Assembly (NCBI GenBank): GCA_016937915.1
Contig: JAFGVR010000175.1
Coordinates: 1 to 8,662 of the forward strand
Length of the DNA stretch: 8,662 nucleotides
Direction of reading: 5' to 3'
Source: Campylobacterales bacterium
GTDB lineage: Bacteria; Campylobacterota; Campylobacteria; Campylobacterales; Sulfurimonadaceae
The notes under the pieces were generated by a model that made no database searches, was not told where the DNA came from, and saw only the letters and a list, made by a program, of their open reading frames with translations. The position numbers and the translations under genes are program-made. Position 1 is the first letter of the stretch; each line of letters opens with the position of its first letter. Below, piece by piece: positions 1-5,789 of this stretch.

Positions 1-50
1 ATTTTAAAATAACCTTTAAAATGTCACAAATAGTAATCTTAAAAAATAAC

Positions 51-65
51 TTAATTCCTAATTAA
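51..65. repeat. short palindrome, possible operator, upstream of the encapsulin operon
   Basis: TTAATT (51-56) and AATTAA (60-65) are perfect inverted repeats around CCT. The site lies 12 bases upstream of the candidate -10 box, where a regulator could act. It does not match a classic Fur box well. An overlapping near-direct repeat, CTAATTAAAC at 58-67 and CTAATTTAAC at 88-97 (nine of ten identical, 30 bases apart), brackets the -10 candidate. Short palindromes arise by chance in AT-rich DNA, so function is uncertain. Confidence 0.25.
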
Positions 66-77
66 ACTTTGATTTAG

Positions 78-83
78 TAGAAT
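78..83 (+). promoter_or_regulatory. candidate -10 box of the encapsulin operon
   Basis: TAGAAT differs from the sigma-70 -10 consensus TATAAT at one position and lies 27 bases before the first ATG, giving a plausible short leader. No good -35 box is found at the usual spacing. That is common in Campylobacterota, whose promoters often lack a conserved -35. In such AT-rich DNA other weak -10-like strings exist, so this is only the best candidate. Confidence 0.35.
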
Positions 84-97
84 CGAGCTAATTTAAC

Positions 98-104
98 TAA
101 AGGA
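98..104 (+). promoter_or_regulatory. ribosome binding site of the EncFtn gene
   Basis: TAAAGGA lies 6 bases before the ATG at 111. It fixes this start and matches the AAAGGA motif used again before the encapsulin gene. Confidence 0.75.
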
Positions 105-110
105 TTTCAA

Positions 111-467
111 ATGGCACACGAAGGTTTTCACGAAGATCCAAATCAATTATCAGATTTTGCAAAAGATTATCATAGAATCATACAAAGCACTATGGAAGAA
201 CTTGAAGCGGTTGACTGGTACAACCAAAGGGCTGAGTGTGCAACTGATGCAGAGGCTAAAGCTATCATGGAACATAACCGTGATGAGGAGATAGAACACG
301 CTTGTATGGGGCTTGAATGGCTTAGAAAAAACTCCCCTGTTTGGGATGCGATGATGAGGGAGTTTTTGTTTAAAGATGGTAATATAGTTGGCAATGAAGC
401 AAATATGGGTGGCGGTGAAAGCAACCCTACCCAAAGAAGCCTAAATATAGGAAACAATAAAAAATAA
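111..467 (+). CDS. encapsulated ferritin-like protein (EncFtn), encapsulin cargo
   Basis: A half-ferritin of 118 residues, expected to oxidise Fe(II) to Fe(III) inside an encapsulin shell so that iron can be mineralised in the lumen. In this family two helices dimerise to form a ferroxidase centre at the subunit interface, and the protein makes an annular decamer. The sequence keeps the EncFtn signature: helix 1 holds MEELEAVDWY (28-37) and helix 2 holds HNRDEEIEH (55-63). By alignment from memory with Rhodospirillum rubrum EncFtn, Glu30, Glu60 and His63 match the metal ligands Glu32, Glu62 and His65. Glu29, Glu32 and Tyr37 match the entry-site residues. A Gly/Asn-rich linker (about 94-108) leads to a tail, RSLNIGNNKK (109-118), that resembles the encapsulin cargo-loading peptide. 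The shell gene follows after 10 bases. The assignment is secure; loading into the shell is inferred. Confidence 0.94.
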   Translation: MAHEGFHEDPNQLSDFAKDYHRIIQSTMEELEAVDWYNQRAECATDAEAKAIMEHNRDEEIEHACMGLEWLRKNSPVWDAMMREFLFKDGNIVGNEANMGGGESNPTQRSLNIGNNKK

Positions 468-477
468 AGGATCAAAA

Positions 478-1281
478 ATGGAAGTTTTAAACCAATCAAA
501 TATCCCTTTTGGGGATGGTGTAAAAACAGTTATAGAGTCTGAGATAACAGAGTATCTATCAAAAAGATTGACCCTTAGAGGTGTTGTTGATTTTAGGGGT
601 GAATACACTTTTGATACAGATGCCATAGCTACAAAAAACCTAAAACCTATCTCATCAGATAACGGAGTTGAGATCTCAATTAGAGAACCTATCAAAATGG
701 TAGAGGTAAGAAAAAGATTTACCATACCAAAATCTGTGATAGAGGATATAAAAAGGGGAAAGAGTGATTTTGATAACAAATCACTCACAAAAGCATCTAA
801 TGAGTTTGCAAAAGTTGAAAACGAGATTATTTTAAATGGTTGTTCAGATGCGAACATAAAAGGGATACTACCTAGTATAGAGAATAAACTAAGTGCAAAT
901 AACGCTACAGAGCTACTAAAGTGCATCGCAAAATCTATCGGTGTATTTAACGAAAATTTTGTAGATGGGGCTTTTAAACTTATCATCTCTAGCAACACTT
1001 TAGCAAACCTATATACAGAATCGTTCAATGGTTTAAGTATAAAAGAGAGAGTTGATGAGATACTTGGAGCTGGAGCTATTGTTATAAGTCAAGATATAGG
1101 TGATTATAAGGCACTGATGCTGTCTCAAAGAGGTGGTGATTTTGAGTTTTATAGCGGTCTTGATGTATCTTTGGGGTTTGATGGTGAAACTTCAGATAGT
1201 GTTGAGATGTTTTTACTTGAAACTTTGGCATTTAGAGTGATAACACCTGAAGCTGCTATTTTGATAGAGATAAAAGGTTAA
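478..1281 (+). CDS. enc: encapsulin shell protein, family 1 (HK97 fold)
   Basis: Shell protomer of 267 residues, close to the 264 of Thermotoga maritima encapsulin, so a T=1 shell of 60 subunits about 24 nm wide is expected. Recognisable blocks are the N-terminal helix region that lines the lumen and binds cargo tails (1-30) and the E-loop region (about 40-80). The P-domain segment has FAKVENEIILNGC and IKGIL (110-131). The A-domain has IKERVDEIL, then SQRGGDFEF (217-225), and the last strand has ITPEAAILIEI. It is coupled to the EncFtn gene: the AAAGGA site overlaps the EncFtn stop codon. The FMN-stacking Trp87 of T. maritima aligns with Ser86 here, and the whole protein lacks tryptophan. 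A phage capsid protein is unlikely because of the short length, the cargo gene next door and the absence of other phage genes. Confidence 0.95.
   Translation: MEVLNQSNIPFGDGVKTVIESEITEYLSKRLTLRGVVDFRGEYTFDTDAIATKNLKPISSDNGVEISIREPIKMVEVRKRFTIPKSVIEDIKRGKSDFDNKSLTKASNEFAKVENEIILNGCSDANIKGILPSIENKLSANNATELLKCIAKSIGVFNENFVDGAFKLIISSNTLANLYTESFNGLSIKERVDEILGAGAIVISQDIGDYKALMLSQRGGDFEFYSGLDVSLGFDGETSDSVEMFLLETLAFRVITPEAAILIEIKG
1272..1277 (+). promoter_or_regulatory. ribosome binding site for a TTG start (rhodanese-like gene)
   Basis: AAAAGG sits inside the last codons of the encapsulin gene, 6 bases before TTG at 1284. It decides the start: the next in-frame ATG would remove about 80% of the protein, including the active-site loop. 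Confidence 0.6.
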
Positions 1282-1283
1282 AC

Positions 1284-1598
1284 TTGGATTTTAAAGATGA
1301 GTGGAGCCAAAAAGAGTTTTTAGAAAATAAGATAAAACTCAATAATGAGGGTGTGAAGATTGTACTAATTGACACAATCCTCTCCCCTATAGAAAAAACT
1401 GATAGTATAGTTTATAACCCTTATGAACTCTCAAAATACCCTGATGGGAGTGTGTTTGTATTTTACTGTGATACAGGAAAATCTACGCTAGATAGACTAA
1501 ATGAGTACAAAAAAAAGTTTCCAACAATGCACTGCATCTCACTAAAAGGGGGCAAAGGTTATTGGAGGAAAAATATGATGCTAGTTGATGATAGATAA
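1284..1598 (+). CDS. small rhodanese-like protein, degenerate N-terminal half
   Basis: A 104-residue cytosolic protein with no signal peptide or membrane segment. Rhodanese domains carry a persulfide on a catalytic cysteine and move sulfur between partners. The C-terminal half fits: strand VFVFY, then catalytic Cys62 in the loop CDTGKST (62-68), a helix, then the strand and Gly motif ISLKGGKGYWRK (85-96). This matches the usual pattern of Cys loop, helix and 'L.GG...W'. The N-terminal half is short: VKIVLID (24-30) resembles the start of the family's 'IDVR' motif, but the Arg and the 'HI.GA' motif are missing. It starts with TTG two bases after the encapsulin stop, so it is probably translated from the same message. 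Its tail does not look like an encapsulin loading peptide. Single-domain rhodanese is the best call; its substrate and its link to the nanocompartment are unknown. Confidence 0.78.
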   Translation: MDFKDEWSQKEFLENKIKLNNEGVKIVLIDTILSPIEKTDSIVYNPYELSKYPDGSVFVFYCDTGKSTLDRLNEYKKKFPTMHCISLKGGKGYWRKNMMLVDDR

Positions 1599-1905
1599 AC
1601 AGATAGAGAGATTCATAAACTTTTTAGATGCTGATGAATACTTTGAAGCACATGAGATGCTAGAGATCATCTGGCATCCAAGAAGATTTGAAGATGATGA
1701 TGAGATAAGAGTTCTAAAAGGGTTCATAAATGCAGCTGTTAGCTTTGAACTCATAAAGCGAGGTCGCTTCCCCCAAAGCAAACGAGTTTGGAAAAACTAT
1801 CTAAAATACAAACTATTTATAAAAAACTTAGACCCAACAATAAAAGATAAATATATAAAACTATCCCTTGTCGTTGAAAGAAAGAGTAATATTTTAAAAA
1901 TTTAA
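1588..1905 (+). CDS. DUF309 family protein
   Basis: A 105-residue, probably all-helical soluble protein with the hallmark of DUF309 (PF03745). The sequence EYFEAHEMLEIIW (17-29) corresponds to the family's 'G.yfEAHE.LE..W', and KGFINAAVSFELIKRGR (44-60) corresponds to 'qGliQ.A.al.h...gn'. The family has no established biochemical function. The conserved His-Glu pair (22-23) could suggest a metal or catalytic site, but this is not shown. The gene overlaps the end of the rhodanese gene by 11 bases. A TTG directly before the ATG (1585) is an alternative start. No ribosome binding site lies at normal distance: GGAGG at 1564-1568 is 19 bases away, so translational coupling is likely. The last 12 bases overlap the convergent pflA-like gene. 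Family call is firm, function unknown. Confidence 0.85.
   Translation: MIDKQIERFINFLDADEYFEAHEMLEIIWHPRRFEDDDEIRVLKGFINAAVSFELIKRGRFPQSKRVWKNYLKYKLFIKNLDPTIKDKYIKLSLVVERKSNILKI
1894..1905. other. 12-base tail-to-tail gene overlap of two convergent operons
   Basis: The DUF309 stop (1903-1905, + strand) lies inside the last codons of the pflA-like gene, whose stop is at 1894-1896 on the - strand. No intrinsic terminator is visible for either direction nearby: the best hairpin (GCAA/TTGC at 1916-1926) is only four base pairs and has no T-run in a useful position. Confidence 0.85.
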
Positions 1906-4254
1906 AGCACTTTTTGCAAGATTTGCCCATGGTGAGTTTTCATCAGCTTTTATAGCCTCATTGTAAGCTTTTTTCGCTTCATCATCTCTCCAAAGTTTTG
2001 TATATACACTCCCTAAGAGATACTTTTGCCTAGCTCTATCTATAGGGTTCAACTCTATATTATCTAGAGCTACTATCGTATCTAACGCTTTATTTAACTC
2101 CTCTTTATTTAAGTATGCTTGGTATAAGCTAAACTCTACATAAGGGCTTTGTGGATTAGAAGCTGAGCTATTTTGTATATCTAATATTTTTTGAGCATAT
2201 TTTACTATGATATTGTCATCTTTAGTATCGATTCCTATCCCCATTACAGCTGCATATCTGTCAATATCTCTATAATCAAGACCATATATATTTTCCAAAT
2301 CTAAAATAGAGTTTAAAAGTTCATCTTTTTTCTCTAACCTATTATAAGTATCAAATAGTACTCTATAAACATCTAAATACTCAGAGTCTTTATCATCTTC
2401 TATCAAAGTTATTAACTCTTTTGCGGCAGAAACTACATCACTGTAGTTACCAGTTGCAAAATCAACTTTTATATATTTATAAAGCCATTTTTTACGATCA
2501 TCTAAATCATCTACATTCAGATTTGAAGATGCAATTTTTTTAGAAAGTTCAAAATCACCACCCATCATGGCACAATCGTATATATCGTTATCCCACTCAT
2601 TTGACAACGATATATTATAATCATAAGAGATAGTTAAAACCTCTTTACACTTTTTATCTTTTAAAGACTCCTCCATTAAAGCTATGGAAGCATCTTCAAT
2701 TATATTTTTAACATATTTAAAATTATCCTCATCTAAACTAAGCAAAGCATCTTTAAAGTCTAAAACATCACTATATTTTTTATTTTCTAATAATAATTTA
2801 CCTTTTTCATAGATAGCTTTATTGGCTATTGTAGTATCTTGATAATTATCTATTAAAGTGTTGTATTGTTCTAGTTTTTGAGTAAAGTTTCCATCATGAA
2901 CAGATTCAAAAAATAAAGAATCTTTTGCAACTAATATCTCCTCTTCATATGTACCATCACTAAACTCTTTTAGGTACTCATCTATCGCGTCTAAGGCTTC
3001 TTGAGTCTTATCTGTTTTACAAAGCCATAAAGCTCTATCTTTTAACAACCGCTCATAATCATCATAACTTTTACCTTTACCATCTAAAATAGACTTTGCT
3101 ATAGTTGCAGCACTTAAATAATCTCCAACATTTTCAAATGTGTACATCATATCAAGTGAAGCTATCAGCTCTTTTGCAAAATAATCACTTTTTGCACTAA
3201 CTATCTTTTGGATATATTTTGCAGATTCGTTACTATCACCTCTAACTAAAAGATTATTTGCAAGTCTATAAGCTGCCTCAACTGCTATATCTATATCTTT
3301 TGTGTTATTTAAAGCACTATCGTAAAATGTTGCAGCTTTTACACTATCTCCTGAGTCCTCTAACATCTGCCCTTTATAGATTGCACCTAGATGCATAAAC
3401 TCAGAATCTTGATGTTCATTAAAAAGCCTATCAAAAAAATAATCTGCATCTGTATTCATCCCTAAAAGCGAATAAGCCTTAGCATTTAAAGATAAAATCT
3501 CTGCAATGTTTTCATCTGATGAATACTCTCTAAGATAAATTTTAGCATTTTCAACAACATTATCATGATCATTTAAAGCTGAATATGATTTGATTTTATA
3601 ATAAAGTAGTTCAACATTAAATAATGAGTTTGGATACTTCTGCTCAACATCTTCTATAAGATCTAAAGCTTGAGAATATTTTTTATCTGCAAAAAGCTGC
3701 TTTATATTTAAAAAATCACCAACATCTTTTACCTCTTGAACATCTACAGGATTACCTTTTATATCAAGTCCACCAACATAAGGAAGTTTATCTTTTTGAA
3801 GATAAAATGGAAAATTGATAGATACATCAGACTTTTTCTCTTTTTTTAAAAAAGGGATCTCTTCAACATATCCAACAATCATCCAATGTTTTGAGACGCT
3901 AACATCTGCATCAAAAATTGTATCTTCTATTTTTAGATCAAATATAACTGGAAAAAGTTGCATCTTTTTAAAAGGCTTTATTATTAAGAAAAATGTCTTG
4001 TTTTTAACCTCAGTTGTGATGCTAAAAAAATCGTTTTGGATAGGTTTTAGTTTTAATTTTGGTTGTTTTGTAAAAGCACAAATGATTTGAGTAACTGTAT
4101 CAAAATCATCTCTACTCTCTTGACATAGAAATTTATCTTCATTTTTTAGGTGGAGTGTTGAGTACGGGGAAAAATTCTCTTTTGCACCATCGATAGAGAT
4201 CTCTAGTGCAAATAAAAAGGTGGTGAAAAAAGCTAATAGTAAAATTTTAAGCAA
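1894..4254 (-). CDS. pflA: PflA-like periplasmic TPR protein of the flagellar motor
   Basis: A 786-residue exported protein. A signal peptide is clear (Lys3, hydrophobic run 4-15, likely cleavage near Ala16). Next comes a beta-rich N-terminal region (about 17-165) with Cys44 and Cys59, which could form a disulfide. From about 180 to the end there is a long chain of degenerate TPR-type helix pairs; the last one (about 740-783) is clearest, with YLLGSVYTKLWRDDEAKKAYNEAIKAD. Size (788 residues in C. jejuni, from memory), architecture and position directly after nuoN match PflA of C. jejuni and H. pylori. PflA with PflB forms a periplasmic scaffold of the flagellar motor needed for rotation, so loss gives paralysed flagella. 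The start is TTG; a nearby GTG (4260) is out of frame and soon stops. It probably shares the nuo transcript. A different periplasmic TPR protein is possible, since TPRs are weak evidence alone. Confidence 0.8.
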   Translation of the reverse strand: MLKILLLAFFTTFLFALEISIDGAKENFSPYSTLHLKNEDKFLCQESRDDFDTVTQIICAFTKQPKLKLKPIQNDFFSITTEVKNKTFFLIIKPFKKMQLFPVIFDLKIEDTIFDADVSVSKHWMIVGYVEEIPFLKKEKKSDVSINFPFYLQKDKLPYVGGLDIKGNPVDVQEVKDVGDFLNIKQLFADKKYSQALDLIEDVEQKYPNSLFNVELLYYKIKSYSALNDHDNVVENAKIYLREYSSDENIAEILSLNAKAYSLLGMNTDADYFFDRLFNEHQDSEFMHLGAIYKGQMLEDSGDSVKAATFYDSALNNTKDIDIAVEAAYRLANNLLVRGDSNESAKYIQKIVSAKSDYFAKELIASLDMMYTFENVGDYLSAATIAKSILDGKGKSYDDYERLLKDRALWLCKTDKTQEALDAIDEYLKEFSDGTYEEEILVAKDSLFFESVHDGNFTQKLEQYNTLIDNYQDTTIANKAIYEKGKLLLENKKYSDVLDFKDALLSLDEDNFKYVKNIIEDASIALMEESLKDKKCKEVLTISYDYNISLSNEWDNDIYDCAMMGGDFELSKKIASSNLNVDDLDDRKKWLYKYIKVDFATGNYSDVVSAAKELITLIEDDKDSEYLDVYRVLFDTYNRLEKKDELLNSILDLENIYGLDYRDIDRYAAVMGIGIDTKDDNIIVKYAQKILDIQNSSASNPQSPYVEFSLYQAYLNKEELNKALDTIVALDNIELNPIDRARQKYLLGSVYTKLWRDDEAKKAYNEAIKADENSPWANLAKSALNF

Positions 4255-4260
4255 TTTTCA

Positions 4261-4265
4261 CCTTT
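4261..4265 (-). promoter_or_regulatory. ribosome binding site for the TTG start of pflA
   Basis: Read on the - strand, AAAGG is followed after TGAAAA by TTG at 4254. This supports TTG as the start and places the signal peptide at the N-terminus. Confidence 0.6.
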
Positions 4266-4278
4266 ACCTATTTTAGGT
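4266..4278. repeat. small inverted repeat between nuoN and pflA
   Basis: ACCTA and TAGGT form a perfect 5-base stem with a 3-base loop, just after the nuoN stop and directly before the pflA ribosome binding site. It is too weak and has no T-run to be a convincing terminator. At most it could mark an RNA processing site or modulate pflA translation. Confidence 0.25.
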
Positions 4279-4280
4279 TA

Positions 4281-5789
4281 TTAGTACCCGCTGTTGTAAA
4301 CAAATGCAGTTATAAACTCTAAAAGTGGATTTACAAATAAAAATGCAAATATAGTAGCTATCGCTGCAAAACCGATAATAGTTTGAAGTGATAAAGTTGA
4401 GTTTATAGCATATACATGACCATCTTTACCAATTACAGGCTCTTTCATGAACATATAGATGATAAGTTTTAGATAGTAATAACCTGCTATTGCAGAGTTT
4501 AAAGCCATGATAAGTGCTAAAATAGTGTAACCACCATTAACAGCTGAACTTATCATATACAGTTTACCCCAAAACAGTGCAAACGGTGGGATACCAGCTA
4601 AACTTAACATAAATAGAGCCATGATAGTAGCAGCAAACGGTGAAGTTTTGATTAGACCTGCAAACTTGTCATAACTATGATCACTACCTTTATGAGCCTC
4701 TAAACCTTTCTCACGAGATATCCAAAGCATCGAGAATGATCCTAAGTTAGTGAATGCAAATAAAACCCAGTACATAAGTAATGCAGAGTTTGCTTGAGTA
4801 GTACCAATCATAACAGCAGCCATTACAAAACCAGCGTGTGAGATAGATGAATATGCAAGCATTCTCTTAACATCAGTCTGAACTAAAGCCCAAATATTTG
4901 CTATAGTCATAGTGATAACTATAAATACATAAAGAATTGTTTCTAACCATACGATGCCACTGTGAACCATAAACTCAAATAGTCTCATAACTACGATAAA
5001 TGCTGCAATTTTTGGAACTATTGACATATAACCAGCCATCGAAGCTGATGCACCCTCATAAACATCTGGTGCCCAAGTATGAAATGGTACAAGTGAAAGT
5101 TTAAAACCAAATGATGCAAGCATAAACACTACACCAACCAAAACATAACCTATGTCAGCATAGTTATTTGCTTCAAGAACTGATGCTATTTGATTAATCT
5201 CAACTGAACCTGTAAGTGCGTAAAATACCATTGCACCAAAAGAGTAAAAACCAGCAGCTAATGCACCCATAGTGAAGTACTTAACTGCAGCTTCAAATGA
5301 TTTATCACGGTTATGAAGTGCAATAAGTGTATAAAGTGCTAAAGATGCAGTCTCAAGTCCAACAAAGATAAGGATAAGGTTATCAGTTGCAACCATAAAC
5401 TGGAATCCTGAAATCATGAACAAGAATAATGCAAAGAACTCAGGATAGCTAAACTCATGAAATCTACTATGTGTAAGTGCTAGTGGTATGAAAAGCATAG
5501 ACGCACCAACAATTATGAACTGAGAAACTATAGCTAAACCATCAATAAGCATAACATCAAATACACCCATCATAGTTCCACCCTCAGCAAACATACCTGC
5601 TGATTCTAAAAGTGCACCAAAATCCATAGCTAAGAAAATGATACTTAGCATTACATATAACGACTTATGCTGATTTGCTTTGAACAGATCAACAACTAAA
5701 ATTAATAAAGCACCAACTATAGGGATAAGCATTGGTGCTAGAGTCATAAGATTTAATGACTCTAATGAAACATTTACTGGCTCTAACAT
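4281..5789 (-). CDS. nuoN: NADH-quinone oxidoreductase (complex I) subunit N
   Basis: Polytopic inner-membrane protein of 502 residues (E. coli NuoN about 485), one of three antiporter-like subunits that carry protons through the complex I membrane arm, next to NuoK. Expected features are present: Glu146 in GLETASL on TM5, Lys230 in GFKLSLVPFHTWAPDVYEG (228-246) on the broken TM7, and Lys260 in VPKIAAF on TM8. YSSISHAGF follows later. These residues form the central hydrophilic axis for proton movement. The gene is translationally coupled to nuoM: the stop and start overlap as TAATG, and a strong GGAGG site at 5797-5801 lies 7 bases before the ATG. In C. jejuni and H. pylori complex I lacks a normal NADH-binding module and is thought to use flavodoxin; the electron-input genes are not in this window, so the donor here is open. 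Confidence 0.96.
   Translation of the reverse strand: MLEPVNVSLESLNLMTLAPMLIPIVGALLILVVDLFKANQHKSLYVMLSIIFLAMDFGALLESAGMFAEGGTMMGVFDVMLIDGLAIVSQFIIVGASMLFIPLALTHSRFHEFSYPEFFALFLFMISGFQFMVATDNLILIFVGLETASLALYTLIALHNRDKSFEAAVKYFTMGALAAGFYSFGAMVFYALTGSVEINQIASVLEANNYADIGYVLVGVVFMLASFGFKLSLVPFHTWAPDVYEGASASMAGYMSIVPKIAAFIVVMRLFEFMVHSGIVWLETILYVFIVITMTIANIWALVQTDVKRMLAYSSISHAGFVMAAVMIGTTQANSALLMYWVLFAFTNLGSFSMLWISREKGLEAHKGSDHSYDKFAGLIKTSPFAATIMALFMLSLAGIPPFALFWGKLYMISSAVNGGYTILALIMALNSAIAGYYYLKLIIYMFMKEPVIGKDGHVYAINSTLSLQTIIGFAAIATIFAFLFVNPLLEFITAFVYNSGY

Larger units (their letters stand above)
1..110. other. AT-rich intergenic leader of the encapsulin operon
   Basis: No reading frame, RNA gene or strong GC hairpin is visible. 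The stretch is very AT-rich and starts with the perfect palindrome ATTTTAAAAT (1-10). It presumably carries the promoter and any operator for the four-gene + strand operon. The sequence ends in a good ribosome binding site just before position 111. The neighbouring gene to the left is outside the window, so its direction and any terminator cannot be judged. Confidence 0.7.

Noticed and set aside
441..1028. A 195-residue open frame antisense to the encapsulin gene
   Set aside because: It mirrors the coding pattern of the + strand gene, has a Ser/Phe/Leu-rich composition typical of shadow frames, no ribosome binding site and no recognisable domain.
478..1281. A prophage capsid gene, because the encapsulin has the HK97 fold
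   Set aside because: The length and close match to T. maritima encapsulin, the EncFtn cargo gene next door and the absence of portal, protease, terminase or tail genes all favour an encapsulin.
1876..1902. The C-terminus of the DUF309 protein (SNILKI) as a second encapsulin loading tail
   Set aside because: It lacks the Leu-x-Ile-Gly core and a flexible linker, and it directly continues a predicted helix, so the similarity is superficial.
1916..1926. A hairpin GCAA/TTGC as terminator for the convergent operons
   Set aside because: A four-base stem is too weak, and the adjacent T-run precedes rather than follows it on the + strand. On the - strand it is followed by A residues.
3815..4090. 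A 91-residue + strand frame opposite the pflA-like gene
   Set aside because: It has no ribosome binding site or known motif, and it lies opposite the clearly coding N-terminal region of the TPR protein.
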